The notes: generated by a model not told the origin, from the letters alone. A stretch of DNA of 64,000 nt from Haemonchus contortus (GCA_000469685.2 LS997563.1:41456468-41520467), one strand, 5' to 3'; positions 31,111-43,079 are shown, counted from the first letter of the stretch. A program made the numbers and translations.

Positions 31111-34100
31111 ATGAAGGGTCTATTTTTCGCTCTCGTTGTTATAACAGTTATCGAGGTGAGTTCTTTGGTGCTTATTTTACTTAAACATTCAGCTGAGCTC
31201 TCACTTCAGCGGAGATGGTGTAGTGGAAAGATGGGCGCACAATCTCACGCGCATGATCACGGGTTCAAACCCCTGATCAATATTCACTTGGGTTAATCCA
31301 ATTAAGCCTTCCATCGCTCCAACGTCAGCTAAAAGGTGCCTGGCTCGTCTTGGAGGATGAAAGCACTGGCTTGTACATCGGCTGGCCACTGCAAGTCATT
31401 GTACAGTGCGTTTCATAATTATAAGGTCACCCTCAATTTTTGCACTTTCAAAAAAAGTAATCATTAAGGATTTTTTCTAGCATCATGAACAGCTTCCCCA
31501 GCACGAATAACCTAGGTATCCGTTGCTTAGCCGCTGCTGCATTCTTCTGAACTTTTTTAGAACAGATTATCGGTTTTTGCACCGTTTCATAATTATAAGG
31601 TCACCCTGAGATAGTGAACAATTATTAACGAAAGAGAGGAAATTTCGTGTTCGAAGATACTTGTAAAGGTAAGCATGTGTAGCAAAGGCATTTCTAAACC
31701 TGACTGTCAACATGGCTCGTGGTCATCTGCTTTCCTCTGATGAGAAGGCTCATCATGAAGGTGGGCTCCGTACTCGAGCCATTTCCAGGCAAATAGAGAG
31801 ATCCCCTTGGTTCATTCGGATATTTCTAGAGAGTCCTCATGTCGTTAGATATAACACTGACTGTGGACACCCATGAAAGATTACTACCCGTGACGAGCGG
31901 AAGATTTTGAGGACTGTTTCCAACAGTACATCCTCCTTGAACTAGATCCGATGGGAATTAAACCTCTCTGTGTCGAAAACTACAGTCTGGAGAGCAGTGA
32001 GAAGATGCGAGAACGTCACCAGGCAAGCAATGGAGAAGGTGCCACGAACCACCGATCGTCACAAAGAGGCTCGACTCGGATTTGCAAAGATGAACCTAGG
32101 GAGAGATTGGGCAAAGGTAGATCTGCATCGAAATCTCACCATGGAGCTGAATAATTCCTACTCAGGTCGTCTTTTCGGATGAAAAGAAATTCAATCTGAC
32201 GGAAACAAGCGGTACTAACGCGACTTAAGAAAGGAACCAGTCTACTTCAGCCGTCGCAGTTTCGGTGGAGGAAGCCTATGGTGCGGGGTGCGTTCTGCAA
32301 TGATGTCGTGTTGTCGTGAGCTGCAGTATGGATTTCAAAGATTACCAGAAAGTCTTGGAGCATCATCTAGTACCTTTTCTATGCCATCGCCGTCACCTCA
32401 GCTATGTCTTTCAACAAGGTAACGACTACAATCATGTGAGCCGTGCAACAGATGAGTGGCTGTAATGCCAATAAATAAGCGTCCTACCATGGCCAGCCTG
32501 CAGTACCGACCTCAGTCGGATGGAACATATCTGGGACGTAATATTCAGACAGGTTTATGCGAATAACCGTCAGTTCCAGGGCAAAGAAGAGCTGAAGCGA
32601 GCACTTATCGAAGCATGGAGAGCAACCGATGAGGAACATCTTCGAAACCTAGTTTCTAGTATGCCACACAGGCTCTTTGATGTTGCTCCTAAACAAGGAG
32701 GAGCTATAGATTATTAACTGTTGTACATATGCCATTAACATTGATAAATCATTTACTTTCTCAGGGTGACCTTATAATTATGAAACGGTGCAAAAGCCGA
32801 CACTATCTTTAAAAAATTCGTAAAAAATTTGAGGTGAAAGATTTTGCGACCAAAAGTTGAGTACGGAGGTACATTGTGACGAGGAATCTACCAGTGTTTG
32901 CCAAAAAATTCCATTCTGGCTGCTTTCTCCGGAATCGCAAAAATCTGGGGTGACCTTATAATTATGAAACTCACTGTATAGGCCACACAAGCATTCAATA
33001 TGCCACTACGGTTCTGAATTTAAATTGATGTGTGGTTGCATCGCTTAGACAGGCTTGATTAACGCCAAAAGATTTTATCCTTATCCTTTTACTCTCGGCG
33101 ATTAATAAGAGTTAAGCAAAGGATGAGTTTAATTATTTATTTGATCATTCATTTATTTATTGAGTTGATTCTATGAAGATAACAAGAAACTCTTTTGAGG
33201 CTGGTCGAGAGATTCAAACAATGAGACCGAATAAAGTACCGACTACCGAAGAGCCTCATACCGAAACAACGTATCCGACTACCAAAAAGCCCGAACCTAC
33301 GACTACGACTACCAAAAAGCCCGAACCAACGACTACGACTACCAAAAAACCCGAACCAACGACTACGACTACCAAAAAGCCCGAACCAACGACTACGACT
33401 ACCAAAAAGCCCGAACCAATGACTACGACTACCAAAAAGCCCGAACCAACGACTACGACTACCAAAAAGCTCGAACCAACGACTACGACTACCAAAAAAC
33501 CCGAACCAACGACTACGACTACCAAAAAGCCCGAACCAACGACTACGACTACCAAAAAGCCCGAACCAACGACTACGACTACCAAAAAGCCCGAACCAAC
33601 GACTACGACTACCAAAAAGCCCGAACCAACGACTACGACTACCAAAAAGCCCGAACCAACGACTACGACTACCAAAAAGCCCGAACCAACGACTACGACT
33701 ACCAAAAAGCCCGAACCAACGACTACGACTACCAAAAAGCCCGAACCAACGACTACGACTACCAAAAAGCCCGAACCAACGACTACGACTACCAAAAAGC
33801 CCGAACCAACGACTACGACTACCAAAAAGCCCGAACCAACGACTACGACTACCAAAAAGCCCGAACCAACGACTACGACTACCAAAAAGCCCGAACCAAC
33901 GACTACGACTACCAAAAAGCCCGAACCAACAACTACGACTACCAAAAAGCCCGAACCAACGACTACGACTACCAAAAAGCCCGAACCAACGACTACGACT
34001 ACCAAAAAACCTAGAGGAGATGGTGTCCTGAAAGTTTTTATGACTACCGATTTCAAATATAATGCTATTGAAAAAAAGGTTAGTAAGAAATTGCCTTACT

Positions 34101-34548
34101 AATTCATACAAATGTATTCACTTCAGATTAGAGAAGAAGGTTCACGGCTCGGAACTTTCGACTATCTGGACGTTGTATATTATTATGGACCTACTGCCCA
34201 TTACAAATTCCAACTGTCCGGCGTGAACTGCCCCGAGGTACAGCTCAAGCTAGGCTCAAGCTTAAGCGTTCCCTTCAAAATGTTGAAGGGCAGGAAATAT
34301 CAGTTACTGTATCTGATTAATAGGGAGAGACACTATGCCTTCAGTGGTATTTGTTTTTGTTTCAAGTTATTTTGCAGGCGCTACGCTGGATTGAGGATAT
34401 TGTGACTAGAATTGTGGAACTTAGAGCCACGGCGCTGAGATGCAACAAGTACTGGTCTGTTCCAAGAAAGGGGGATGTCATTATGTACCAACGAGACAAT
34501 GGTTGGCATAACTGGCGTAAATTTAATACTAATGTCAATTACGTATAA
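31111..34548 (+). CDS. Family A secreted protein with long Thr-rich repeat (copy A3)
   Basis: The model is join(31111-31155, 33200-34078, 34127-34237, 34378-34548), about 401 residues, all phase 0. Exon 1 is MKGLFFALVVITVIE. Exon 2 (293 codons) begins AGREIQTMRPNKVPTTEEP, runs through about 24 copies of TTTTTKKPEP, and ends MTTDFKYNAIEKK. The 48-bp intron contains an in-frame TAA, so it must be spliced here. Exon 3 (IREEGSRLGTFDYLDVVYYY) ends with a Cys. Exon 4 (ALRWIEDIVTRIVELRATAL) has the second Cys (RCNKYW). The Thr-rich part is probably an extended, O-glycosylated mucin-like stalk. Intron 1 holds the S1 SINE, itself split by a Tc1-like element. Function is unknown. Confidence 0.75.
31200..33065 (+). 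repeat. tRNA-derived SINE (S1) split by a Tc1-like insertion
   Basis: The head has the A-box-like TGGTGTAGTGG and a perfect B box GGTTCAAACCC. The body stops at GCAAGTCATTGTA (31403) and resumes at TATAGGCCACACAAGCATTC (32977) after the 31404-32976 element. Uninterrupted copies at 5521 and 6661 read GCAAGTCATTGT(A/G)TAGG, giving the empty site. Confidence 0.85.
31404..32976 (+). mobile_element. Tc1-like DNA transposon with degenerate transposase and IR/DR ends
   Basis: It is 1573 bp, flanked by TA at 31402-31403 and 32977-32978. The ends are CAGTGCGTTTCATAATTATA and its inverse ending CACTG. The core site GTTTCATAATTATAAGGTCA occurs twice at each end (31410 and 31584 forward; 32764 and 32948 inverted), an IR/DR arrangement. 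Transposase remnants start at MARGHLLSSDEKAHHEGG (about 31711), then VSKTTVWRAVRRCENVTRQA, GFAKMNLGRDWAKV, VVFSDEKKFNL with the first catalytic Asp, and RMEHIWDVIFRQ ending PHRLFDVAPKQGGAIDY. Many stops and frameshifts make it inactive. Confidence 0.9.
33269..34013 (+). repeat. 30-bp coding tandem repeat, about 24 units
   Basis: The unit ACGACTACGACTACCAAAAA plus GCCCGAACCA encodes TTTTTKKPEP. Nearly all units are identical, with single changes such as an ATG at 33420, CTC at 33471 and AAC at 33931. The near-identity implies recent expansion or gene conversion. The length is a multiple of 3, so copy number can vary without breaking the frame. Confidence 0.95.
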
Positions 34549-36319
34549 AGCAGTATCCTGGTCTCAAATAAAAGCAGAAACTTGGTGTGTCGGCTTGTAA
34601 TTTGACGGTCTGTCCGTCCGCAAAACTTATGCTTACAATAAAGTTGTGATATGGAAAACCTAGCTCTATACTACACTTCCTTCTTATATAAAGCAGTAAC
34701 TTGTTGAGTAGGTTGATGAAGTAGAGTAAGTACTGCGGAGTGAAGTGAGTAATGTGAAGAGAAGTGGGTACCTCAAAGGGTTGGCCCACGTTCCTTAACC
34801 GGGAACACACAGTTTTTGATCTGATCTCTAGAAGGGTACCTAGATGAGTGAGTCAATGAATATTCAACTTATACCCCATCCTAGCTTTTTGCATGAGGTA
34901 ATCATCTCACCCCCTTAACTCCTTAGGCTCAGATTAGCCATATTTTTTCGCCTAGAACCGTTTCTGAGAAAACATCAGCTCGGCTCCCTTCTAACTACAC
35001 TACTACTTAGTAAATGTAAGGAATGAGGCCTGGCGTAAGCCGGGCGAGCAGACTGGTTTTCAATAGACTGGTTTTCAATAAAGCTAAGTAAGACGTTCAG
35101 TGGCAACCCTTGCGAGGCCAAAATTCCAAAGTTTGCGAGATACAATGATTTATTGCTTGTAACGTAGCTCTTATTAGATGACTGCTATTCCAATCGGGAA
35201 CCACCTTGTGCTCGATATTATGGCTCAGCCATGCTGGGGCCATTGGAACATATGAACACACGTAGGCATATCGTGTGAAATACTCTATTCACAATGAATA
35301 AGAAGGCTATGAATTTGGGGGATCTCCGATGGAAAATGGAGGAGATTCATACCAAAGCCACTGTCCCACCAAAAGCACACATCGAACACTTCGGAACTTC
35401 GCGCGCTCCTCGCCCTCCAGGAGCCAAATTTAGCCCCAGCCCTGTGTATTTCAGTTATTCGGTTTGATCCCACTTATGCCAGTTTGACCTTGCATTTTTA
35501 CTCGAACAGTGTCTAGTTCACACTCGCTCCACCCTCTCCTCCATCAGCCTCCCACTCCATCCGCCCTATGGACGTAGTCCGTCACCCACAGCTCATCTTC
35601 CATGGGATGCCCACCTCTACATGGATTACACGGTTACACGGAATCCACGTATAGAAGAAATCACGTCATTTAGTAGAAATGAACTTCAAACGCCTTCTTT
35701 CTGAAGGTTGAGCCATGTGAGCTGAAACGGATGTGCTTGTCACGATGGAGCCTTAATTGATTCAATTCATATCATTTCCACTGATTGATAAATGCTTGCA
35801 TATGTTGTGTTGGGGCTGTCGAGGAGCCAGACTACTCATTGCTCACGACGTAATAGATAAGAATGGTGAATATGAAAGAAGTTATCTTTTATTTCAATAT
35901 TTACGTGTTTACCTCTACCACTGCTGTTTTGCGTATACCTCGTACATGAGCTGGGCAACTGGTCCAGGTGAATGAGCAACCCACTGCCCATCCAGCTGAC
36001 AGAAGCCCGATTGGTGACTCTACGCTGACAGGCGTAGGGTCATCAATCTTTATTAATTAGATAAGCTAATCGTGAAGCAAGACTAGTATAGAGTGGTTAC
36101 ACTTCCAAACATTTCACTTATTTAGTAGATACTGCAACAGAAAAAAGGAAAGCAAAAGAGAGAGTGATGAATAGGTAGAAAAACTTTCAAGGGATGTTGC
36201 ATTCACAAGATCGTCTGATCGTAATAACCTGCTCTACTTCGAATCCATGCCCCTTTTACACTCACAATGAATCAATCCACTTGTTGTTCCCGTTTTAAGA
36301 AGTTGGTTCATTTCGCACA
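34549..36319. other. Duplicated downstream block, no gene
   Basis: This contains Helentron-like start sequences (TATAAAGCAGTAACTTG near 34685), a GCCTGGCGTAAGCCGGGC hairpin at 35028-35045, and sequence from about 35280 to 36300 that is repeated at 48180-49490 and partly at 63500-64000. I see no intact coding sequence. Confidence 0.5.
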
Positions 36320-36389
36320 ATGAAGATCGCAGAAGTGGTAGTGTTCATGTACGTCGTAGAAGCGGTGTTCCCCGGTAAAATCAGAAAAG
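36320..36389 (+). CDS. Candidate signal-peptide exon (family B position)
   Basis: An ATG opens MKIAEVVVFMYVVEAVFPGK and runs to a GTGTGT donor in phase 1, the same phase and nearly the same length as exon 1 of the family B gene at 7925. A decayed duplicate lies at about 49482-49551 with TAG at the start position. A possible next exon follows GGCTATTTCAG at 38001. The exon call is inferred from start, hydrophobicity and donor only. Confidence 0.35.
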
Positions 36390-36635
36390 GTGTGTTTTAC
36401 TCAAGACCTTTTACGGACTTTTGAGATTTCCCTAGAATTCCTTTCAATTTTGAACGATTCTGCTTTCCCCGGCATCTATCGACGGAATTTTTGCTCTTTG
36501 TCCTGATCGCATTATATCTGATGAGAATGTTCGCAAAATTCATTCGATATAGATAAGAAACCTGAAACTATAAACTCCACGCTCATCTACGGTCATACGG
36601 GCGAACGGGCGACTTTATGGAGGGTCTTGGCTCTG

Positions 36636-37450
36636 GGTGAAAATGTACCCTAAAATTCCATAGATAAGAGCGGGTGAGCCTACCGGTGAAAAATGAATTG
36701 GAAAAAATCGAAATTGAATGCAGTCACCCCTCTAACTTGATGGATGGGTAAATTAAACCTCGAGGAAGAAGTTAAGAAGAAGCTCCGCCCCTCAACTCTA
36801 AACCCCGCCCACTTAATAAACAATTCATGTAGAAAAACAGCGATCCATAAAAATCGCTGTTTTTCTATATGAATTGTTTATTAAGTGGGCGGGGTTTAGA
36901 GTTGAGGGGCGGAGCATCTTCTTAAGTTCTTCTTCGAAGTTTAATTTACCCATCCATCAAGTTAGAGGGGTGACTGCATTCAATTTCGATTTTTTCCAAT
37001 TCATTTTTCACCGGTAGGCTCACCCGCTCTTATCTATGGAATTTTAGGGTAGTTGGGGGGGGGGGGGGGGCACCTATCACAATGTCGGTATACCAAGAAA
37101 TGAACTCAATGAAACGCGTTATGTCGTGTTATATTACGGACATGCCAGTTTTTAAATGAGGGCTTTCGTAGAGAAGGAGCACCGCGGTGAGCAAGTTTTT
37201 TATTTTCCCTTTTTTTTGCAGAAGGTTACCATCCCAACCACCCAGGTGCTCCTACCCTACCTAGGCCTATTTAGTAAACTGAATTTCCTTAGCTGAAACC
37301 GCATAAAAAAGCTAAGGTGGTCGGTTCCCATCATCCTCAACGCATCCGATACAGTGCTGATATAACAAGGGCTAACACGTTAGACTGAGTTCATTTCTTG
37401 ATATGCTGACCTTCGGATGGGTGCCCCCCCCCCCCAACTACATTTTCACC
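36636..37450. mobile_element. hAT-like non-autonomous element with poly-G subterminal tracts
   Basis: An 8-bp target duplication TGGCTCTG flanks it at 36628-36635 and 37451-37458. The ends are GGTGAAAATGTA and the inverse TACATTTTCACC, then a G tract (about 37055-37070) opposite a C tract (37423-37434). Without the nested palindrome (36648-37049) it is about 410 bp. No transposase is present. The 8-bp duplication suggests the hAT superfamily. Confidence 0.8.
36648..37049. repeat. 402-bp near-perfect palindrome inserted at TA
   Basis: CCCTAAAATTCCATAGATAA at the left end is mirrored by TTATCTATGGAATTTTAGGG at the right. The arms are about 200 bp and meet at ATCCATAAAAATCGC near 36849. TA flanks both sides (36646-36647 and 37050-37051). 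It splits the left terminal repeat of the element at 36636, so it came later. It is a fold-back MITE, and as single-stranded nucleic acid it would form a long hairpin. Confidence 0.92.
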
Positions 37451-37458
37451 TGGCTCTG

Positions 37459-38689
37459 TTCCCTGATGCGGTCAAAATAATAATACGACCTCTTTTTCAA
37501 AGAGTTTGAAACATCGGTACAAAGAGCCCCACGTTTTCATAAGTTCGGGATCTCAGTAAAGGAAAAAGGATGAAGTCTTTTAATGTTAATCAATCCCGTC
37601 TGAGAGATGCGCCTCCCCATTCGACTTCCACTCAGGATTGTGGTGGCGTAATGAATGTGTATGTGGCCTATCTCAATGCGGTAAATAATTCTGAATTCAA
37701 GATCAGATGACACAAAATTAGGAAGGTACTGTGAGCTTCACCAAAAAAGGTTTCCTAGAGAATCGAAAGAAGGGAACATAAAAAGAAAAAAGGAATGGTG
37801 TGGGGATTCATGCTCGAGCAATTTGTTGGAGAACATGGATAGGCCGTTGGGTGCAGCGAATGTCAGGCGGATATCGATATGGAATTAGATCCCAGGATTA
37901 TTCGTAGGGGATTGTGCCACTACCCCGTCCACGACCTATATTTTCATTTATAAACATGTACTAAACTTTGAAATCTTAGAATAAATACTTTCGGCTATTT
38001 CAGAACGTGGGTGGGGAAAATTTCTTGGCGTGAGTCCTATTATACCACATTTATCATTTTTCAAAATCTGTTGTCGATACTGTATAACAGTGATGACAGT
38101 AGCTACAAATGTGATGCAACTGAGCCAGGTGTGAGAAAGACAGATTTCCCATCGTCTCCTACACTCTGGACGCGAGGCTCACCGCGTGGTATGTATTGTA
38201 CAATAGGAGCATTTTCTCTTCTCTGCGCTCACTACAGAAACAAGGTTCGTAGAGTGGATTGAGGACGGATAAGTTTTCTACGATTAGCTCGACATCAACA
38301 TCGACCAATACCACTCACTACTGATTATTATGGAGTTAGTGAGGTTTCTGTGGGAGTTTGGTCCTATATCCGCAAATGGTCGAAAAGACGTCTTGAAGGT
38401 TCTGATCATGTACCACCGAACCCATTCGCGGTGAGAAGTATATAAGAAAAAGACCGGAGGATTCCTTCCTGAGATAGACACATGAAGAGAGCGGAGATGA
38501 AGCGTATCGCATTCGCCGCTCGCGATTTCAGTGGCTAGTTACGATCATTGCAATTTGATGCCGTCTCGCTACAAACGCAAAGAACTGCAGCTCCATATAG
38601 AAACCACTTCCCCTCCTGCCTCGTTCCCGAATCTATGAGAAGAAGAAGGAGAACAAAGTGGTAGTAAGCTTGAAAACACGCATTCGCCC
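37459..38689. other. Mostly unassigned, with an S1 SINE fragment on the minus strand
   Basis: About 37575-37680 matches the 3' body of the S1 SINE in reverse (AATCAATCCCGTCTGAGAGA, then GTGGCGTAATGAATGTGTAT). About 38001-38110 is repeated at 50165-50280. Nothing else is recognised. Confidence 0.5.
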
Positions 38690-41640
38690 TATTCAAAGAT
38701 ATTCAACAGTCATAATCTGACTCCGACCGAACTGCTAAACTTGCTCACCGATATAGTTCGTAAAGACGCAACCCTATTCGAGATGGAACATCACGCTCGC
38801 CCGAGTAACCATCTCCAGAGTTACGGCTTCCATCCCTCATCACGATCGAATCCAGACAGGACATTTCCTTACAAGGATAAGAGAATGCTGACCTAACCTA
38901 ACCTCGCCGGCATACTCATACGTTGCAGAATTTCTCCCATTCTGATAACAAGTGACATCAAGAAAGCATTTTTGATGGTAGGGCTCCATCCAGACTGTAG
39001 AGATTACACACGGTTCTTATGGACAAACGATACAATGGGAACTCAGAACCCGTCTAATATCAAGACATATCGATTCACCCGAGTTGTTTGCAACAAAGGA
39101 AGAAACTATTCCTTCAGTGCAAAATCTTCTTGGACTCAAATGGGACATTCTTAAAGACACGCTAGCAAACAGTTTCCCACGAAAACCTCCAGACGGCATC
39201 AGGTGGTCAAAACGGAAGGTTCTGAAAGAATTCGCCAGCATTTACGATCCCTTGGGAATTCTTTCACCCGTTACTCTTACTGGAAAACTCTTTCTTCAAT
39301 CACTATGGAAAAGTGAGCAAAGATGGGACGATGTACTCTCTGCAGAACAATCAGTACAATGGCAGACTGGTGAATATGTGGTTCCTGGTCTGACTCCACA
39401 GTTAGCCTCGATCGCATTATCGTCGATTCCGAACAATCCAGCACATCTGATTTCGAGCACCACGTATTCACAGTTGCTTCGGGAAGCGCCTACTGCGCTG
39501 TAGCATACTCACTTCATCGACGCAACAATCTCCCTCACAAAGTGTCCTTCATAATGTCGAAATCAAGGCTGGCCCCACTTCACCAGTCAATAACAATCCC
39601 TCGTTTGGAATTATCGGCTCTCACTATAGGCGCCAAGCTCCTTTCATTCATCGCAGGAGAAATGGATTTTGAACTGAGCAGGAAGTTTCTCTGGACCGAT
39701 AACACCGTTGCCGTGAAGTGGGCTAATAGTTGCGGTAAGATAGTTCCGGTCTTTGTCCGTAATCGCGTGAAGACAATTCAATCTGTTACCTCAGACGTTA
39801 TCATGCATTGTGTTCCCACAAAAGATAATCCTGCTGACATTGGTTCTCGTGGAGCGACTCTCACAGAACTACAAGCCACGGATAAGTGGTGGAACGGACC
39901 CGACTTCCTGATGAGGGATGAAACAACGTGGCCTGTGAGCGTTCCCCCTACAACCAAATGCGCAGCAATCTCCATCGAAGGATGCTCCTCTCGATGCACT
40001 AGACGGAACCACAGAAAACCAGTGTCTCCCTGCAATATTTTTGGAAGCAACACCTTCACAGCGGCCGTTATGGGATACCACGCGATTTAGCAAGTGGGCT
40101 TCCCTACTCAACACGGTATATCTAATACTGCGCTTCCTCACCATGAAATCTGAAAAGGCAGCCTCTTTCTTCGGACGTCACAGTGTGCAGCTATGCACAG
40201 GAGCCGAACGAATCCTATTTCGACTAGCCCAAACTCAAAGTCCTACCAGCCTTGACTTGATCAACCACCTTCATCTGTTCAAGTGCCAAGAAACTTACCT
40301 CTGGAAATCTCAGGGACGCATCGATAACAGCAATTTACATCAGGATACCATTACTCCAATATTCCTTCCTCATACAAACCCATCACCGCCTTCTTCATAC
40401 TCCACACCCATGCAGAGAACAACCATTGCGGTCTCAATCATACTCTCACACAACTGCGACAACGTGGTTGGATTCCGAAGGGGAGAGCTACCGCAAAGAA
40501 AGTGCTACGTAATGACTGCTTCCACTGCAAAAACTACATCGCCAAACCTTTCGCACTCCCTCCCTTCCCCCTTCACCCCTCCTTTCGTGTGTCTTCTCCT
40601 CAATACCCTTTCCAAAACGTAGGCATGGATTTTTTCAGTCCAATGCCATACCGCGGCCTAGAAGGCGCACCTGCAAAATATTGGGTCCTCCTCCTCACTT
40701 GCTTGAACACGCGGGCACTATACGTCGACATGGTTCTGGACATGACCAGCCTCACAGTTTTACATGTATTACGACGTTTCATGGCTACCGTTGGATGCCC
40801 CACCTTCATATTGTGCGACAACGCCTTAGCCTTCAAAGCCATTGCCAAGTGCTTCTCATCGCTCAGTGATCCCGAAGTCAACGAAGACGTTTTGGACTAT
40901 TGCACCAAGCGACGAGTGCATTTCGAATTCATTCCTAGCCTAAGCCCTTCGCAAGGGGGAGTTTACGAGAAAATGATTGATATTTACAAGAAATCGTACA
41001 GGCACGCTATCGGAGGTCGTATTCTCAATATCGAGGATCACTGATGAAGGAGACAGAAGCTGTAGTGAATACAAGACCGCTAACTTACGTCACGAATGAC
41101 AGAGACTACACTCCAATTCGACCAATCGATTTTCTGCTCCCCTATGTTCAACTCTCAGGGCCATATCACCAAGCACATTCCAATGGATATTTCCAGAACT
41201 CTAGCACCTACGAATCTCTCATAGACGAATGGATCAAAACATCGAAACTGTTATCCTCCTTCTGGAAACGATGGACGTCGGAGTATCTAACTTCACTACG
41301 CGAGCAATACAGAAACGAACACCACAAACCGAGATCGCATGAATCTCACTAACCAGAAAAGGGCGACTTTGTGCTCGTCTACGATCCAATTCTCGATCGC
41401 GGTCAATGGAAAATGGGCGAGGTCATCGGATCCCGTGATGGCTTCCGTCGATCAGCAGATACACGGCTTGCATCTAGGACGGTAATCACCCGTCCTAACA
41501 ACATGATCTACAAACTAGAGGTGCATCCAGGTTCTTCAAAAGGGAAACCCACCGAACAAGCAACGCCATCCATTCATCGAAGACACAACGTAGAAACACA
41601 ATGGAGAGGGACAAGCAGCACCACGAACTGAACAGAAGGC
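38690..41640 (+). mobile_element. BEL/Pao-type LTR retrotransposon, decayed pol region
   Basis: A gag-like remnant (LTPTELLNLLTDIVRKDATL, about 38720-38790) comes first. A fragment of RT follows (KKAFLMVGLHPDCRDYTRFL near 38960). The YxDD part of the palm is missing: the frame jumps at about 39080 to LFATKEETIPSVQNLLGLKW, typical of BEL/Pao after the palm, then FASIYDPLGILSPVTLTGK. RNase H (KSRLAPLHQSITIPRLELSA, LWTDNTVAVKWA) is at 39542-39850. Integrase (CFHCKNY; GMDFFSPM; LCDNALAF; SQGGVYEKM with catalytic D, D and E) is at 40500-41044, and the tail, to HPGSS, ends at about 41631. Deletion, stops and at least four frame changes make it inactive. I cannot define LTRs. Confidence 0.85.
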
Positions 41641-43079
41641 CATCGACTGCAATACAAGTGATCTCAAACTATTTGTGTTTTTGTACAGTTGCTCATTCTC
41701 ATTCTCCGACCAGATGTAGTTTATCTCAGCCTCGTTTGTTGTCCTTTTAGGAGTTTCTGTACCTAACAGAAACTCAACCTCCCTTGTTTACGCCGACGAG
41801 TTCTGATAAGGTATCACAATGTTTATAGTTGTACTACAAAACATTGGCTCATTCTCTTCACTTTCTCGACCAACCTTTCGTCATCGATCTTGCCTTCTTT
41901 CATCGGTCCAGTGACCAATCGCAAGACTGTTTGTGTTCCAAAGGAATAAAGGATCTCAGTACGATCAATCGCATTTCATCACTGGCCATCACAAACTCTC
42001 AAAATTGAAGCTCCACTACAGTGGGTTATTCTGTCTATTTTATTAGCTACAGATGTCATGAGTAGCCTGCTCAACAAAATTTCAAGTACACTATCCGAAT
42101 ATATGCTAGTGGCTTCTAACTTGAATGAATATATAGCTTCTTCTGCGCTTGGAGTCGTTTTATAATGTGGAGACCAAACTTTTGTAGGAGTAAATATTGG
42201 GTGATAAGGCGTCTTGAACCCGTATAGTTCTAGCCGGCACTGTGCTCTTTGTTCCTTACATTACCGAAACTCGTTTTTGATACAGACAAACCACAGTTAC
42301 CCATTGCTCTGTTTATCTGTTTTGTTGGGCTGTTTGTGGCAATATCGTTGCAAAGCTTACGATGTCTATCCTTCAACAAATTCTACATGTGCAATGAAAA
42401 TGACGTAAGCAGTGTTGCAGACCAAAAGAATTACATGGCAGTCAAGTTATCGCTCCCGATAAATTGAAAGAAGTCTTTAGAGGACTCATTCTGAAAAAAC
42501 TCATTTTTCTTCGATTTTTTGAATAAAACGTATGGATACGTGCTCGAGTAGAATTTTGAGATTACTGCATTGACTTTTCAAAAACGACTCACTTTCAATT
42601 TCGATAATGCTCGCGAGTCACGGGACACCGAAGGCATAATTGAAATTCATGTATAAAAGCAAAATTTCATACATGAATTTATGTACATGAATTTTTTTGA
42701 AGCATATGCCACATACGCTGTTAGCTTTCTTCTGCCGTTCGAGGTCTTCAGGTGGAACGTGTAAATAATTGCATAACGCTTCGACATAATCGCCGTCTTC
42801 AGATGCCGTCTTCAGGTGCCAGGCTTCAGCGGATGGAATCCGCTGTGACGGTGGAGCCTTGCCTCTGAAGGCGACGATTACGTCGAAACGTTAGGCCGTT
42901 AACTTAATAAAGTGCTTCACCTAGAAACTTCGAACAGCACAAGACTTCTAACAAACAAACGCAAACAACAATGCCGAGGTTAAGACAAGAGAGAAGTTGG
43001 AGATTATTCTTATGCCATATACTTTTTATAACGCTACAGCAGTATAAAAAGTATGTGCAGCTCTTACCCCCATGCAATC
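41641..43079. other. Duplicated intergenic block upstream of A2'
   Basis: 41641-41960 is unassigned and may be 3' non-coding sequence of the BEL/Pao element. About 41970-42010 is a scrap of the family B last exon region. 42050-43079 matches 27330-28512, including the S2 tRNA-like SINE (about 42205-42260, minus), the upstream block and the fold-back PLE remnant. Confidence 0.5.
42861..42896 (+). ncRNA. Hammerhead-like motif, core damaged
   Basis: This is the duplicate of 28324-28359: GCCU, CUGAAGG, CGACG-AUUA-CGUC, GAAA, CGUU, AGGC. Helices are conserved, but the last core base of CUGANGA is G here, a change expected to abolish cleavage. Confidence 0.5.

Noticed and set aside
33269..34013. 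Regular 30-bp repeat array resembling a CRISPR array
   Set aside because: Units are directly contiguous without spacers, in frame within a eukaryotic exon, and the genome is nematode.
33149..34111. Two long minus-strand frames (320 and 266 codons) with FGSRSRWFGL-type and VVVVGSGFL-type repeats
   Set aside because: They are antisense shadows of the 30-bp coding repeat, which opens all in-phase frames. The plus-strand frame has matching splice sites and conserved flanking exons.
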